A DNA stretch of 64,000 nt from the NCBI GenBank assembly GCA_009746045.1, contig RPFO01000766.1, forward strand, positions 391,450 through 455,449, in the 5' to 3' direction. This stretch comes from Mesostigma viride. Taxonomy: Eukaryota; Streptophyta; Mesostigmatophyceae; Mesostigmatales; Mesostigmataceae. A program made the position numbers and the translations under genes. Under the pieces are notes generated by a model that had not been told where the DNA came from, did no database searches, and saw only the letters and a list, made by a program, of their open reading frames with translations. Every line of letters starts with the position of its first letter. Within the stretch, counting starts at the first letter, position 1. Shown here piece by piece: positions 1-11,157 of the stretch.

Positions 1-342
1 GGGCAAAACCTGAAACAGGGGCGCAGCGGAGGACGTGGCTTGGCCAGGCAGCCAGGGCAGCGCTGCCGAGACGTAACGTAACCATCATGCTGAGTCTTCG
101 GGCAACTCAAACAGCACACCCGAAGCTTGCCGGAAGCACGAATTTCAATGCTTTATACAGCAGCACCAGTGTGTCAAATGCTCTTTTTTGGCCAGCCAGG
201 CAGAGTGAATATACAAGAATGGAGGATGTGAACAATAATGCAGTGTCGGACGAATAAGAATGTAGGAGATGCCGGCAAGGCTGCTCAAGTCGTGTGCAGG
301 GTATGCACTCTCAACGTCTGCAGCACGGTTGGATCATGCGCC

Positions 343-480
343 TCTCTGTACTGCCGGCTTTTACAGCCCAGTCGTCTTACTGTGTCCGCAAGGGCATTGC
401 GCGGATGCGCCTCTCTGTACTGGGCTTTTACAGCCCAGCCCGTCTTACTGTGTCCGTAAGGGCGTTGCGCGGCTGCGGTT
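343..480. repeat. Two-copy tandem duplication of about 70 bp
   Basis: A segment beginning GCGCCTCTCTGTACTG, running through TTTTACAGCCCAG and CTTACTGTGTCCG and ending GCGTTGCGCGG or GCATTGCGCGG occurs twice head to tail, with a few substitutions and small indels. No coding signal is attached to it. This is seen directly by reading the sequence. Confidence 0.7.
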
Positions 481-483
481 AAG

Positions 484-2322
484 GCTTAGGTAAGCTGCGT
501 TTGCTCTTGTAGGGTGTCTATTTAATTGAAGACCCGGCGGAATGGGAATGCCTGCAGTTTTCTCCCCGGCCCTTCTGTGTTAACTTCTAGAACTCGGGTT
601 TGCACTAGTGCACTTCGTGAATTGCTTGCCACAAGGCTGGGAGCCCTGCAGTTTTCATCATATGCGCAAATGGACAGCATAAAACGCCATATGATATATT
701 TCATGTGCGCCCACCTTCTCCATCTATCTGACCTGATCCGTGCCAGTGTCGCGCCATGTCCAAACACGCTGGAACCGTCCCAGATTGCCCCCCGCGGGGG
801 CCCAATGCTACTGACAGGGAGCGTGCCCAGGAAATACGGGATTCGGGGCTGATGCAGTCAACTCGGGGGGAGTATGAGAAAAACGCAGAGTCCTTTTGGG
901 TTATGTGTTTGTAAACGTCAAGGCATATTTCTTACAATTTAGTTTAAAGGCAAATGTGTTGTGCATAAGTTGCTATACCATGACACATGGTAATAGTGCA
1001 TGCTCTTTTTGCTGTGCAGATTGAACAGACAGTGCTGCAAATGTATAATGTGAAATTGTACATGCTTTAAATGGATGGCCATGCAAATTGCCTGGAACTG
1101 CTCTTGTTTGCTAGTTCATCATCTAAGTGATGTGACGTTGGGTGGCCATGTTGGAAAGCTTTCATACCCTATTCAGCAGTCAGGGTGTAGATCCGAATCG
1201 CTATGTTTGTACACGTTGCTTATTACCTAAGCGACGTACTTACATTGTTTTTAAGCTTGTGATGCCATGTGAGGTTACCCCACATATTCATGGAAGGGAT
1301 GATTCATTCACTAATTAATTGATTAGCGCGTAGACTGCGCTACGTGGGTACCAACCAAGGAACCTTCAACCCCTATACACAATGAGAAGGAGGGAGGGCG
1401 CCTTTAGTAGCTTCTCTCACTGCCGAAGGGGAGCAGCTAGGCCACAGAGTGCTCTCTCCGCATCATGGTGCGGGCCCAGCTGTGGGTGGAATACAACGAG
1501 CAGTAGGTTGACGCATATAGCAGGTGCTGTTAAGTTGCTGGTAAGGTCAGGTGGGCTCAAGGCGTAGGTTAAGGTGCAAGCAAATGGCCACAATGAGCCT
1601 TGGCTGATCTAAGGAAGGGATGATGGACCACCCTAATACATGATCCCCCTCCCCCCCAGCAAGCATTAACCGTAGCCCACATGGTGTGTGTCACATGGTG
1701 TGGGATGCTTTTTAACAATAACTTTAGGTTGATATGGGGGTTCTGTTTTTATTCTGCTTATTTATCTGGGGCTTCTATTATTCTTTGGTATGTTTGTGGC
1801 TACTTATTATTTTGTATTGCTACCTTGTCAACCCCACATCGTAATTTTCCTTTACTTTATCGCAGCCGTGGCTTGGAGATTCGCATGGCGTTGACGCTGA
1901 GGCAGCAAAAACAATAGTTTTCTCACGGAATGAGGTCTTGAAATATCTACTGCATCTCAGTGATTATGAGCACGACATCTGTCATATTTTGTTTGCCATG
2001 TTTGCATTCGAAATGCTACTTTGTTGCTGGTTTGTTGTTTTGCTGTTTGTTCACTTAATGAAGGACAAACACAGCCCACCAGTCAGGGATATGTTGTTCA
2101 CCCTCTTTCAACATCCGACAGTTTGCACTCTGTTCAGACTTGAGCGGTTGTGTCGTGGTTTATTTTGCTGCTTGACTCTCTAGTTGTGGTTGTGGCGAGC
2201 GCTCGATCAAAAAGCTTCAGTATTCAGTATTCATGACACTGGCCACTTACTTTCTTCTTTCTGTTTTTAGCCTCTAAACTGGCTTGAATTATACATAGAA
2301 TTGGTACCCACGTGACATGATT
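484..2322. other. No gene recognised
   Basis: This AT-richer stretch has only short open frames (60-108 codons) without recognisable motifs, splice-phase agreement or similarity to the other elements in the window. I see no RNA gene or mobile-element terminus in it. Confidence 0.5.
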
Positions 2323-4150
2323 GAATTGAATTGAATTGTAACATAACTCCGTTGGGAGTATATGTAGCACATAGCCCTTGAGAGGGGGCATATGGCCTAT
2401 CATACATCCTAAGCTACTTCCTGCAAGGGTGGGGATGTAAAGGACCCTTGCTCTAGGTGCACCAGGGCACTTGCATCCCCATGATCTTCAAGCTATGCCC
2501 AGCGAAGGGGGAGCCTGTCATGGGGGGGAAGATCAGCAGAGCTATACAAAAAGGCTAGGGCATGGCGTCTCAGCAGAGAGTTACTCCCTGCATGGGCACA
2601 ACATAGCTAAATAAAGCTAGGCATCATCTGGAGTGTGGCACATCATAGGCACACATGTACATGATTAAATAAAGCGTGTGGCTTAGCTAGGATAGTGCCT
2701 CTAGGAGGCGTACATGTACATGGCCACGGTCTATCTATTCTACACTACTACTGCTGTATTCCCCTAAGCTGGGGCGTCTGGAGTCGTTGGGGCCGCGGGG
2801 GTCGCCTGCCAGGGCTTGTGGCCGACGTAGATGGCCGCCCCCTTCCAGTACACCGGCTGCCCCGCCTTGGTCTTCCGGAGCTGGAGGTAGGTGGGCCATA
2901 GCTCCCGTCGCCGTTGTTGCTGCGCCAGGGTCAAGTCGTCGTCAAGGGTGAAGAGAGTCTTCTCGAGCCGCTTGCGGCGTCGGAGAAAAGAAATCTTGTC
3001 CGCCGGGGTCTTAAAGGTGAGAAGGAGCGGGGGCGGCCCTGCCTTACCCCGCGCGCGGGGAAGGCGGTGGGCGACCAGGTCGATCTCACCAGTAAGGCCC
3101 ATGCGACTAAGAATTTCTCTCTCAAACGCACGTGCAAGCTTCTCGGAATTCTCACCTTCCTCCATGTCGAGGTTCTTGACAATGACGTTAAGGCTGCGCT
3201 TGGCAAGCTCGGCCTCCTCGCGGAGGTCAAGCGTCTGCCGCTGGAGCTGGGCTGCGACGGCGGAGGTGGTGGAGGTGGTGTGCTGCTTAAGCATGTCCGC
3301 CCAGGTCGTGATGGGAGGAGCATCGCCGGCCAGGCCAGCAGAGGTTGGCTTGGCGGCAATGTCCTTCACCGCCTGGGCGGTGAGGCCCGCGGTGTTCTGC
3401 AGGACCTCGATAGCGATGGCATTATCCTTAAGACGTTGGTCAATGTCGCGGAGCTGGGCGGTGATGGAGTCGGTGGAGGCGGAGGGGGGGGGTGGAGGCG
3501 AGGAGGGTGGCGGTGGCGGTGGGGATGGTGGGGAGCTCAGCAGCCAGCGTGCGACCCACAGCTGCCACATCTGCAGCTAGGGGCGTCACGTGCTGTGAGA
3601 TGGTTTCTTGGAGGTGGAGGAGGAAGGTGGATTCGGTCAAGGGGGAGGGGGTCCAGAGGTCCGTGACAGAGCGGTCAAGGATGGAAAAGAGGGCGGCGAG
3701 CTGAAGACGGGGGCGAGACCAGCGGGCCAGGTTCTCAGGTCGGTGAGTAAACCGGCCGTCAGGTCCAGGGCGGAGGCGGTAATGGCTGTGAAGGCGCTGG
3801 CACAGGTCGAGAATGGAGGCGTATGACCCATAAAAACACGAGCTCCAGTATCTTGATGGGTGGCATGTCGAAAAAGCCGGGTCTGGCACCGTCGAAGGTG
3901 GAAAATAACCCGTCAACGTCAAAGTCGCGCTCAGACCAGCTTGGTTCGGTTGGGCGGCTGCGTTTTGGCTCGGGCGAGGCTGAGGGCGAGGCAGGAAGCC
4001 CGGGAGGGTGCTGGGCGACAACCAGTGCGCGACTAGGGTCACCACCGCCTTCCGGCCCTGATGGCGAAGCTGCAGCCGGAGCTGCAGACGTATTTTCATT
4101 GCCGAGCGCAGCCGTCAGGCTGCGTTGCGTCGATGGGCGTTTGCTCATCG
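2323..4150 (-). mobile_element. Non-LTR element R1, copy 1 (ORF1-only, non-autonomous)
   Basis: On the minus strand this element starts near the ORF1 start at 4148 and ends in a (CAATT)n tail (plus strand GAATT repeats at 2323-2340). A homologous copy lies at 10140-10430 plus 44373-45990, sharing the tail, the GTAACATAACTCCGTTGGGA motif, the AAATAAA...CTAGGCATCATCTGGAG stretch and the ORF1-like gene. The simple-repeat 3' tail and the ORF1-type product suggest a LINE-derived element. No reverse transcriptase is present, so it would depend on another element. I could not identify a convincing target-site duplication. Confidence 0.6.
2764..4148 (-). pseudogene. LINE ORF1-like protein gene, broken by frameshifts
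   Basis: Three overlapping minus-strand frames follow each other: 4148-3759 (start MSKRPSTQ, Ala/Pro-rich), 4099-3440, and 3570-2764 (268 codons). The last has a proline tract, a predicted coiled-coil region (TDSITAQLRDIDQRLKDNA and the LREEAELAKRSL stretch) and a basic C-terminal part containing DKISFLRRRKRLEKTLF, RRRELWPTYLQLR and VYWKGAAIYV. This layout, coiled coil followed by an RNA-binding-like C-terminal part with an RRREL...LR signature, resembles L1-type ORF1 proteins, which bind LINE RNA as nucleic-acid chaperones. The order of the frames indicates one ancestral ORF of about 450 codons that has been frameshifted. The decayed copy at 44.5-45.9 kb has the same order. Family assignment is by pattern only. 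Confidence 0.5.
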
Positions 4151-5476
4151 TATATTGCGTAATAGCGTCGGAAAATTATATCAGCATGTGCGTCGTAGAA
4201 AGACGCGTCGATTGTGATATTCACGGCTAAATTCGGTGCTCAAACGTGAAAGTTATGAGCTCCGCCGTCAGCCATGGCTACCTCGTGGCTCGTGGCTCGT
4301 GGCTCGTTCTGGCAGGTGACATGATCTACGTGCTAATTAATAATTTAATGCATTAATTCTTGCCAACGTGTGCTTTGGCCAATGTGTGCTCTGCTTCTAA
4401 ACTGCAGGTTGGTTGTATGTCTGATGTCAACAATATCTTCGTGGATTGTTTGTCGTTTTCGCAGTGTGGACTGGGCGCTCATGGTCGAGGGGTGCATGTG
4501 GGATGACGACAAGCGCCATCTCCGGCTGTGCTGCTTTTCTTGTGGAATGGCTACGTGCCAGCTTCACCATGGGATCTCATCTCACATGCTGGCCAGTGGC
4601 CAGAACTATCTTCTTCGCTTCCACATGCGTTGGTCTGAACATATACTACCTAGAGGGGCACTATGTTGGCATGTACACGATGATGAGTAGGCACGGAGGC
4701 GTTAATTCGACGACATTTGGCATCTGCCATATGAGTGGCATGGATTACGGCCTCCATTATTATTAGGTGAGACAACTAGTCTTGGAGGCATGGCGTTATG
4801 GAACTTGATGGAGTAAGACAAGAGTGGAACTTAATGTAAGGACAAGAGTAGTCGCCTATAGACCAGATGGTAGAGCTAGCTCTAACGTAGCAGTTATTGT
4901 TCGTGCACTATTAATTAATAAATTAAGCTCGTGCTCCCGTTGGGGAGTCACGGAGCACAGTATTGGACACAGTATTGGTGTGCCTTCCAGCTTGTGATTC
5001 TATGAAGTGAGACAACTATGCCTGCTTGTGATACTATTCCAACTTGTGATTCTATTTATAGAAGTTCCAATATTGACATTAAGATGAAGTGAGACAACTA
5101 TTAATTACACGCGCATGCAATTAATAATTTGGAAATCAGTTATAAAGCCTCACCATCCTACTGCCAGGGAACCGCCGACTGCGGAGCATTAGCCCTTATC
5201 AGGATGTAGGCGAACTTGCTGATCAACCGGTCTACTATGGAAGCATATATTTATTGAATTGTTGTTATTATGGATTGAATCGAAGTTACGTAATGGGCAT
5301 ATGCTACAGGCATGTGATACCTTGCATCACACTCAAATCGCAAGACTTGAAGCAAGAAAGGAACTGCCAGGGCAATGTAATCACTATCCATGCATAACTT
5401 CAGGCAAGCACCACCAGCTCGTTGGAGGGCCCTGGGTACACCTCTGAGGATATATCAAGGATCTGAGGATATAAAC
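4151..5476. other. No gene recognised; short dispersed motif repeats
   Basis: This AT-rich stretch contains a (GTGGCTC)n run near 4280-4305 and at least three copies of GTGAGACAACTA (near 4768, 5008 and 5088). The open frames are short and unsupported. It forms the left flank into which the LINE at 5492 inserted. Confidence 0.45.
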
Positions 5477-5491
5477 ATATATATTGTCATT

Positions 5492-6719
5492 GGCGCAGCT
5501 GGTCCCGGGCCCCGACCTCCCGCCACATGCTATTCGCATTGCCTCCCTGCCTGCACGGATGGGTGGCTGCGGTCTGACTCGTGCCGCCCGGCTGGCCCCA
5601 GCAGCATTTTTGGGCTCCGTCGCTCAGTCGTGGGCGGAAAGCTGCCGGCTCCTGCCCCTTTTGGCAACAGCAGCGCCTGACCTCCTGGACCCCAGCAGCC
5701 CTTTGCCCTTCGTCACCGCCATCCAGGAGGCCTATGCTGAGATCCAGCAGGCCTGTTCTCCCGTCCGTGCCGCTCAGGCGGTACAGCGCCACCTCCCTCG
5801 CGGCACTCCCTCGGTCGCCTCCGTTCAATCTCCCGCCGCATTCCCTGCTCGCGTCATCGATAAACACCAGAAAACCTACGCGGGTATTCTGCACACGGCT
5901 GATTGGATTGCTCTTTTCGCGGACCTCAACGCCCAGGGACGTGCGTGGCTGTTCTCGCTTTCCTTGCGGAGTGTGGGCTCGGCGTACCTTCGTGCTCTTC
6001 CCATGGCCCCCCCATTCGCCTTGGCTCCCAGCCACTACTCGGTGGCGCTCCGGCACCAGCTATTTGCCCCGCAGCCTCTTGTTCCGGCCGGGCGGCCTTG
6101 TGGTAGCTGTGGGCAGCCGCTGGATCCCACGGGGACTCACTACCTTGCCTGCATGGGGGGCCAACAGAATCAGAATTGGTATTTGTATTTGCACACTGTC
6201 CTCCTGACGGTGGTGCTCGCCATGATCCGGTCGGTTTTCCCCCACGCGAACATCCGGTCCGAGGATGCGGATGGCGCTGCCTTCTATTCCCCCAACCACC
6301 GGCCTGACATCGTGGTGCTGGACTTTGAGGGGGGTGGCCGGCATCCGCTTATTGACGTTTCGGTGGCGCGGCCCTTGGCTCTTAGCCACGTGGCTGGGGC
6401 CTCCCTCACGGCAGGTTACACGGCGGACCGGGCGGAGCGGGCCAAGCTCCTGGCCTACGGCGACGTCGGGCACCATCGTGTGGTGCCCTTTGTCCTGGAG
6501 GAGTTTGGGGCCATGGGGCCCCTGACCTCCGCCTTCTTCAAGGAGTGTTGCCGGCTCCGGGAGGACCGGCTGGACCTGGAGGGCCAGCGGGCCCCATGGT
6601 CGGCGCGGACCTGGACGTCATATTGGCGTCAGCGCTTGTCGGTGGCGCTGACTCGGGCCATGGCTGACATCATGCTCCGCCGTACGCGGGCTGATTTTGC
6701 GGTGCAGCAGGGCTATTAG
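5492..6719 (+). pseudogene. LINE polyprotein C-terminal fragment: CCHC finger plus restriction-like endonuclease
   Basis: About 408 codons stay open from the insertion point to TAG at 6719. The N-terminal part carries LPARMGGCGLTRA, typical of the region after the RT domain in many LINE proteins. A zinc-finger motif follows (C-x2-C-x9-H-x3-C, around residues 206-223, CGSCG...THYLAC). Then comes a PD-(D/E)xK-like block: RPDIVVLDFEGG at about 273, IDVSV at about 290, and a lysine near 321. CCHC followed by such a block is the arrangement known for R2/NeSL/CRE-type elements, whose nuclease nicks the target DNA. The RT domain itself is absent through 5' truncation, so this copy cannot be active alone. 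An alternative is the C-terminal part of a Dualen-like element that also had an APE nuclease. Confidence 0.72.
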
Positions 6720-6852
6720 GTTCCTCCCGTTAGGCGTTTCCATTGGTCTTATCGTAGTATAGAGCTTTGACATGGCTCTGTATATAGGTTTATAGCTGGG
6801 CGTTTGCTTTGGTTTGAGTGATTTCACTCTGCTGTAAGTAATTATATTTTTA
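5492..6852 (+). mobile_element. 5'-truncated LINE with 15-bp target-site duplication
   Basis: The perfect 15-bp repeat ATATATATTGTCATT lies immediately before (5477-5491) and after (6853-6867) this segment. It delimits a single insertion made by target-primed reverse transcription. The element starts inside the coding region and ends about 130 bp after the stop codon in an AT-rich tail (ATTATATTTTTA). The near-perfect flanks suggest a fairly recent insertion. Confidence 0.8.
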
Positions 6853-7035
6853 ATATATATTGTCATTCTCAAGGACAACATCATTTATCATTCTCAATTG
6901 TTTATCATTCTCACTGAATATATATAGCAGTATTGTATCAATGATATATCACATGCCCCCTGCCTGCCCGCCCATGGCGCACCCGCTTGCCACTGATCAC
7001 GTCACATGGAGGTGGCTGCCTGCCCTGCCTGTCCC

Positions 7036-7435
7036 TCACCCCACACCCCACACCCCACACCCCACACCCCACACCCACACACCCCACACCCCACACCCCC
7101 CACACCCCACACCCCACACCCCACACCCCACACCCCACACCCCACACCCCACACCCCACACCCCACACCCCACACCCCACACCCCACACCCCACACCCCA
7201 CACCCCACACCCCACACCCCACACCCCACACCCCACACCCCACACCCCACACCCCACACCCTACCCCACACCCCACACCCACACCCCACACCCCACACCC
7301 CACACCCCACACCCCACACCCCACACCCACACCCCACACCCCACACCCCACACCCCACACCCCACACCCCACACCCCACACCCCACACCCCACACCCCAC
7401 ACCCCACACCCCACACCCCACACCCCACACCCCAA
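7036..7435. repeat. CCCCACA heptamer satellite
   Basis: About 57 tandem copies of the 7-bp unit CCCCACA (TGTGGGG on the other strand), with a few units shortened or altered (CCCACA, CCCTACC). Every frame is open only because of the repeat, so the encoded PHTPHTP and VGCGVWG polypeptides should not be annotated. The G-rich strand has many G4 runs and could form quadruplexes. The unit is not the usual green-algal telomere repeat (TTTTAGGG or TTTAGGG). Confidence 0.95.
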
Positions 7436-9196
7436 GGCTCATGGCTCTAAACCTGCCGCCCCATCAACTTCCCCATGCCTGCCTGCGGCGGTGGTCCCCG
7501 CTTGCTGGCTTGCTAGCACTTGTCTCAGGTGCACATGCCTGCCTTGTGTTGCTTGCGCCTGTCTTGCTTGCCCTTTGACCCACGACATTGTGGTCTATAA
7601 ATGAACTGTTTGGTCGCATTTGGCATCAATCTGCTACCCGGCCACCATGCAACCAAAAGCAACGTGCGTGCGTACCAGAGGTTCCCGTGAATCCTATCAC
7701 AACAGCAACAAGGCCTTGAAAGCCAGCACACATTGCGTATCTGCAAGACCTCTTCATGGAAGGCTGCCTAACCCCCTCATTCCCCAGTTTCTTAAATGCG
7801 GATTCGACGATTGCGTTATTGAAGATTGAAGACCTCTACATCCCAACACATCGCCCAGGACACGTGAACCTGCAAGCCCGCAAGCAAACACTCATATGCA
7901 TGTTGAAATCACTATAACCTCAGAGAAACATTCGGGAATGCAAGCAATCTGTTGCCACAACCACAAAGAGCTTATGCGTGCACCTAGCGCAACAACCCCA
8001 ACCCCGATGGACAACATGCGTCCCGCAGCCATGCGGAATATCCAAGCATCGGCAATGCACCAACGCTAGACATGCAATTCGCTACAACATCACAATTCGG
8101 CACCAAATCACAAAGCATGGAGATGAATAGAATTTAATAGCGACAGGTAACCGGTACGCTACACAAAACCAATAACACATGAACATTACGTGAGCAAGCC
8201 TCTTATCTAGCGTGACTTGCAGGGGTGCACACGTATGACATAGAAAGCGTCTGCCAAATTCAAAGCGTGGGTATGGAAACAGCTAGTGCTGTTGCGTGAA
8301 ACGGACAAATACCACTGATATGGCCACGAAAAACTCAGGAATGTCTTTAAGCTGCAGTTGATACTAGTGAATACTTGGATGTCGTTTGTCCTTTTTGTCA
8401 TAAGCAGCGTAGTGAGACTATGGGTAAACGGCAATTAGCACAAGAAAAGCGTCAAAACAGTCTTGGCCTGCCACAACAGGCCTTATATGGGACCCTTGAC
8501 CTCTTCTCCGCAACAAGCTTTAAGTCTCTTTGGTTTTTGCATCCCAGCCGCAGCAACGACGCACCTAACGCTGCCGGCCATCTGACAGAGCAATAGTAAT
8601 TAGTAAGGGAGAGGCAGCTGACTAAAGGCGACAACTCAGTTCATGAAGACCTCTACCTTCTTACATTGCATAATATTTTCGTACATTGGCTAATATTCTA
8701 CGCCCAGGGCAAGCGCACGAATAAGTCACGGGCGCGCGGGTCATTTGTTTCCATTGTTGAATACAGCTAAACAAGCTCTCACGTACTGCTATCCCCCTAG
8801 CCAAGCAATGCCGGTGAGGACCCGGAATTAAGCCTACAAATAGGAGGCGCAAACGTCGTTACGGGCATTCCTTGCCATGCGCCTTCACTGCGTGGCAAGT
8901 GCGTGCCTGCAGTGAGCAAGCGAGACCGGTCTGGCTTGTTTTGGCCTGGCGGACACACGGGGCGGGCCGGGGTCGGCACGCTGTCCTCTGCCACGTAAAT
9001 GGGAACGTCGTCCGTGTCCTCCACTGCTAAACCTACCACCCCAAAACCAGGCGGGTTTCTGGCATATGGTTGGTGGCGCAGCTGCCTTGCGCCCGTAATT
9101 TCGACGACACAGCGTGGTATTCCCCGGCCTGCAGTCAACGTTTTCCTTTGGACTGTCTTAAATCCAACCCAGCTTTAAGCACGTTGCTTGAGAAAA
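7436..9196. other. No gene recognised; upstream region of the 9.2-kb gene
   Basis: Only short open frames without motifs are present. The part next to 9197 probably includes the promoter and 5' UTR of the small gene that follows, but I cannot identify a core promoter element with confidence. Confidence 0.4.
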
Positions 9197-9618
9197 ATGG
9201 CCGATGCAACGTCACAAAGGCGAAAAGCCGATCGGCAGTGGGAAGATATGAAGAAATCCGTGGCCGAGGCTGGCAAGAATAAAGAGGTAAATCCTAGTCG
9301 GTAGGGAGCGTGCATCGTCCAGGATCGCTGGTGTGTTTGTTTCCACGATGTAGCGCCCAAAACGGTTCAGGCATGATGCCTATCTGAGCTTTGTCTGTTT
9401 AGGGTTTCGCAGAAGCTTAGCAACATCTCGCTTCACTAGCAATATTCGACTACATTTGGAAGCACCTTATGTACCAGAATACGGTAGCGGATTGGATGCC
9501 CCCCTCACCACGCTATGAGCAGGCCGATCAAGCTCAACGGCAAGGAGGGAGCGTTCCTGCTAAGAAAACCGCCGGAAAGCAAAACCTTCCAGCGGCGGGA
9601 CACGGGGACCAACTTTAG
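9197..9618 (+). CDS. Probable two-exon small gene, hypothetical 95-residue protein
   Basis: Exon 1 is 9197-9286 (start codon in a favourable context, AAAAATGGCC) and encodes 30 residues beginning MADATSQRRKADRQWEDMKK. It ends at GAG|GTAAAT. A 134-bp intron follows and ends GCTTAG at 9420. Exon 2 is 9421-9618, continues in phase 0 for 65 codons and ends in TAG. The product has a charged, probably helical N-terminus, an aromatic stretch (FDYIWKHLMYQ), then a Pro/Gln/Lys-rich tail. TGTAA at about 9821, some 200 bp after the stop, fits a chlorophyte poly(A) signal. I do not recognise the family and assign no function. Support is from splice signals, phase and composition only. Confidence 0.4.
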
Positions 9619-10139
9619 TTGTTACACGATGTGGATGCTGGTCTACTGTGAGGAATCCGAAGAGTCCAACCTTGGGAGATCAGCAGCTCTGGGAAAAAGA
9701 TTATGCGATTGGGGCTCACGCCAGTGAGCAAGGTATGGAACGACGTGCTTCTAGGTTTGGAGTTGAAGCCATTGGCCATGGGAGTATGCTGCCAAGGCGT
9801 CTTCTTACTGCATATCCACATGTAATGCTGGTTTTTTTCGGATGTGTGCCTTGGAACGTCTCATCCTGCTAAGTTTGCACCGGCGTGTTGGCCAGTGCAT
9901 TGAAAGAAATGTGTATAGATCATGGCTGCCGCAGTCGACTGAGGTGACTTTTGCCATGATGGGGAGATCATGTGCCTGCACTCGAGCGATGAACTCGAGA
10001 AATAAGACATGAGTGAATTTTTGAACTACAATGCGTGATGGCCACAAGTTTCATTTTTTTTGTGTGGTTGTAGTTTGTCATGCAGCTAAATTGTAATTAC
10101 GATATTGCGTATTCGGACTACAGTACAGCAGGCATACAT
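9619..10139. other. Probable 3' UTR of the small gene, then no gene recognised
   Basis: Apart from the TGTAA at about 9821 I see no coding or structural signal here. The region ends where the R1 copy 2 tail begins. Confidence 0.35.
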
Positions 10140-10430
10140 GAATTGAATTGAATTCAACTGTAACATAACTCCGTTGGGATTATATGTAGCACATATCCCT
10201 GAGAAGGGGTATATGGCTTATAATACACTCCGGGCTACTTCCTGCAAGGGTAGGGTGTAAACTACACCTGCTCTGGGTGCACAAAGTGCACCTGCACACC
10301 ACTATGTATTCAGGCACCTACCTAAAGGCCCCGACATAGGGGGGAAGATCATCATGGCTAGACAATGGCTGGAGCGTGGCATCTCAGCACAGAGCAGCTC
10401 TCTGCGTGGGCACAGCATAACTAAATAAAT
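10140..10430 (-). mobile_element. R1 copy 2, 3' part (left of the nested insertion)
   Basis: The segment aligns with 2323-2620: GAATTGAATTGAATT tail, TAACATAACTCCGTTGGGA, CTACTTCCTGCAAGGGTAGGG, and AACTAAATAAA. It breaks exactly at the left LTR of element B. Homology resumes at 44373 after that element, so the R1 copy was in place first. The last five bases (TAAAT, 10426-10430) are B's target duplication. Confidence 0.75.
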
Positions 10431-11001
10431 TGTTACGTCGCGTAACAATTCGTTGTAGTTACGGACGTAAATTAGGTCCTTGGCCTGGGTTGTTCCTAGG
10501 TTACGTGCAGTTCTAGTTTGGACATGATTGTCCCCGTAACAGTACTGTGGTATAGTGGGTGCCTTTGGGCGCCGCGCCGCGTACTATATTAGTGGTCCTT
10601 ATCCTTTTGTAGAATGTAGTGGACAGGCGTGCATCTGTGCACCTGCTTGTGTTTCTGTGTTTCTGCAGGCGAGGGCCAGGTCGGCCCGAGCCTGTTGGAC
10701 CGTTGGTGACCATTTATGCACGTTCCACTCCTTGTGTGGTCACTCGGCGTGTGTTAAATGAATTAGCACATATTAGCTTGGGTCACGGCAGTTTAGTTGT
10801 GTTTCCTTCCTCTTTTCCTGGAGTAAACGGGTTTGATTAAATGGCCTATGGCGTATTACAGTAGTACATATGTAAATGCATTGAGATCTGGTTCGTCTCG
10901 GTCGTCTTTCGCTAGGGGTGTAAATAGAAGCAGCCTCACTAGTTTAGGTAGTATCAGGACAGGTAGAGGTAGAGGTGGCGGCCGAGGCTTGCGGCGTAAC
11001 A
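10431..11001 (+). repeat. 5' LTR of element B
   Basis: 571 bp, TGTTACG...CGTAACA, matching 43802-44372 apart from any change I could not see by eye. A TATATT motif at 10585-10590 may be the core promoter. TGTAA at 10871-10875 and 10919-10923 could be the poly(A) signals. The start of an RGG-rich ORF lies in its second half. Confidence 0.9.
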
Positions 11002-11147
11002 ATGGACTCGGAGGTAGTTTAGATAGAGAGCGAGACGACGATCCTTTGCAACATACGTCATTGAATCAACCCTTCCGCGGCTGGGAAAAAGAAGACGACA
11101 CGTACTTGACAGGTAATGGGCGGGTCGCCGTCAAGCTAGGAGGATAG
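10848..11147 (+). CDS. Small ORF running from the 5' LTR through the PBS into the leader; RGG-rich basic protein
   Basis: ATG at 10848 opens a 99-codon frame that crosses the LTR/PBS boundary at 11001 and ends with TAG at 11147. The product is Ser/Arg-rich, has an RGG-type run (GRGRGGGRGLRR) and then an acidic and polar C-terminus (DRERDDDP, WEKEDDTY). Arg-Gly-rich segments commonly bind RNA. In an element transcript starting in the LTR this would be the first sizeable ORF. Element A has the same frame but its leader is split by a transposon. It could also be chance, since it lies in regulatory DNA; no family is recognised. Confidence 0.3.
   Translation: MAYYSSTYVNALRSGSSRSSFARGVNRSSLTSLGSIRTGRGRGGGRGLRRNNGLGGSLDRERDDDPLQHTSLNQPFRGWEKEDDTYLTGNGRVAVKLGG
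11003..11020 (+). promoter_or_regulatory. Primer-binding site of element B
   Basis: TGGACTCGGAGGTAG begins one base after the 5' LTR. TGG complements the CCA end of a tRNA, as expected for minus-strand priming. The matching tRNA is not identified. The same sequence occurs in reverse complement at 28112-28126 next to A's 5' LTR. Confidence 0.75.
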
Positions 11148-11157
11148 TGCTGCCTGA

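Noticed and set aside
2891..3666. Plus-strand ORFs over the R1 ORF1-like gene
   Set aside because: They are GC-rich shadows of the minus-strand gene and are not conserved in copy 2.
5487..6056. Minus-strand ORF over the LINE
   Set aside because: Antisense shadow of the LINE coding region with no motif.
7036..7435. Interstitial telomere
   Set aside because: CCCCACA is not a known green-algal telomere unit and the array is flanked by unrelated unique sequence.
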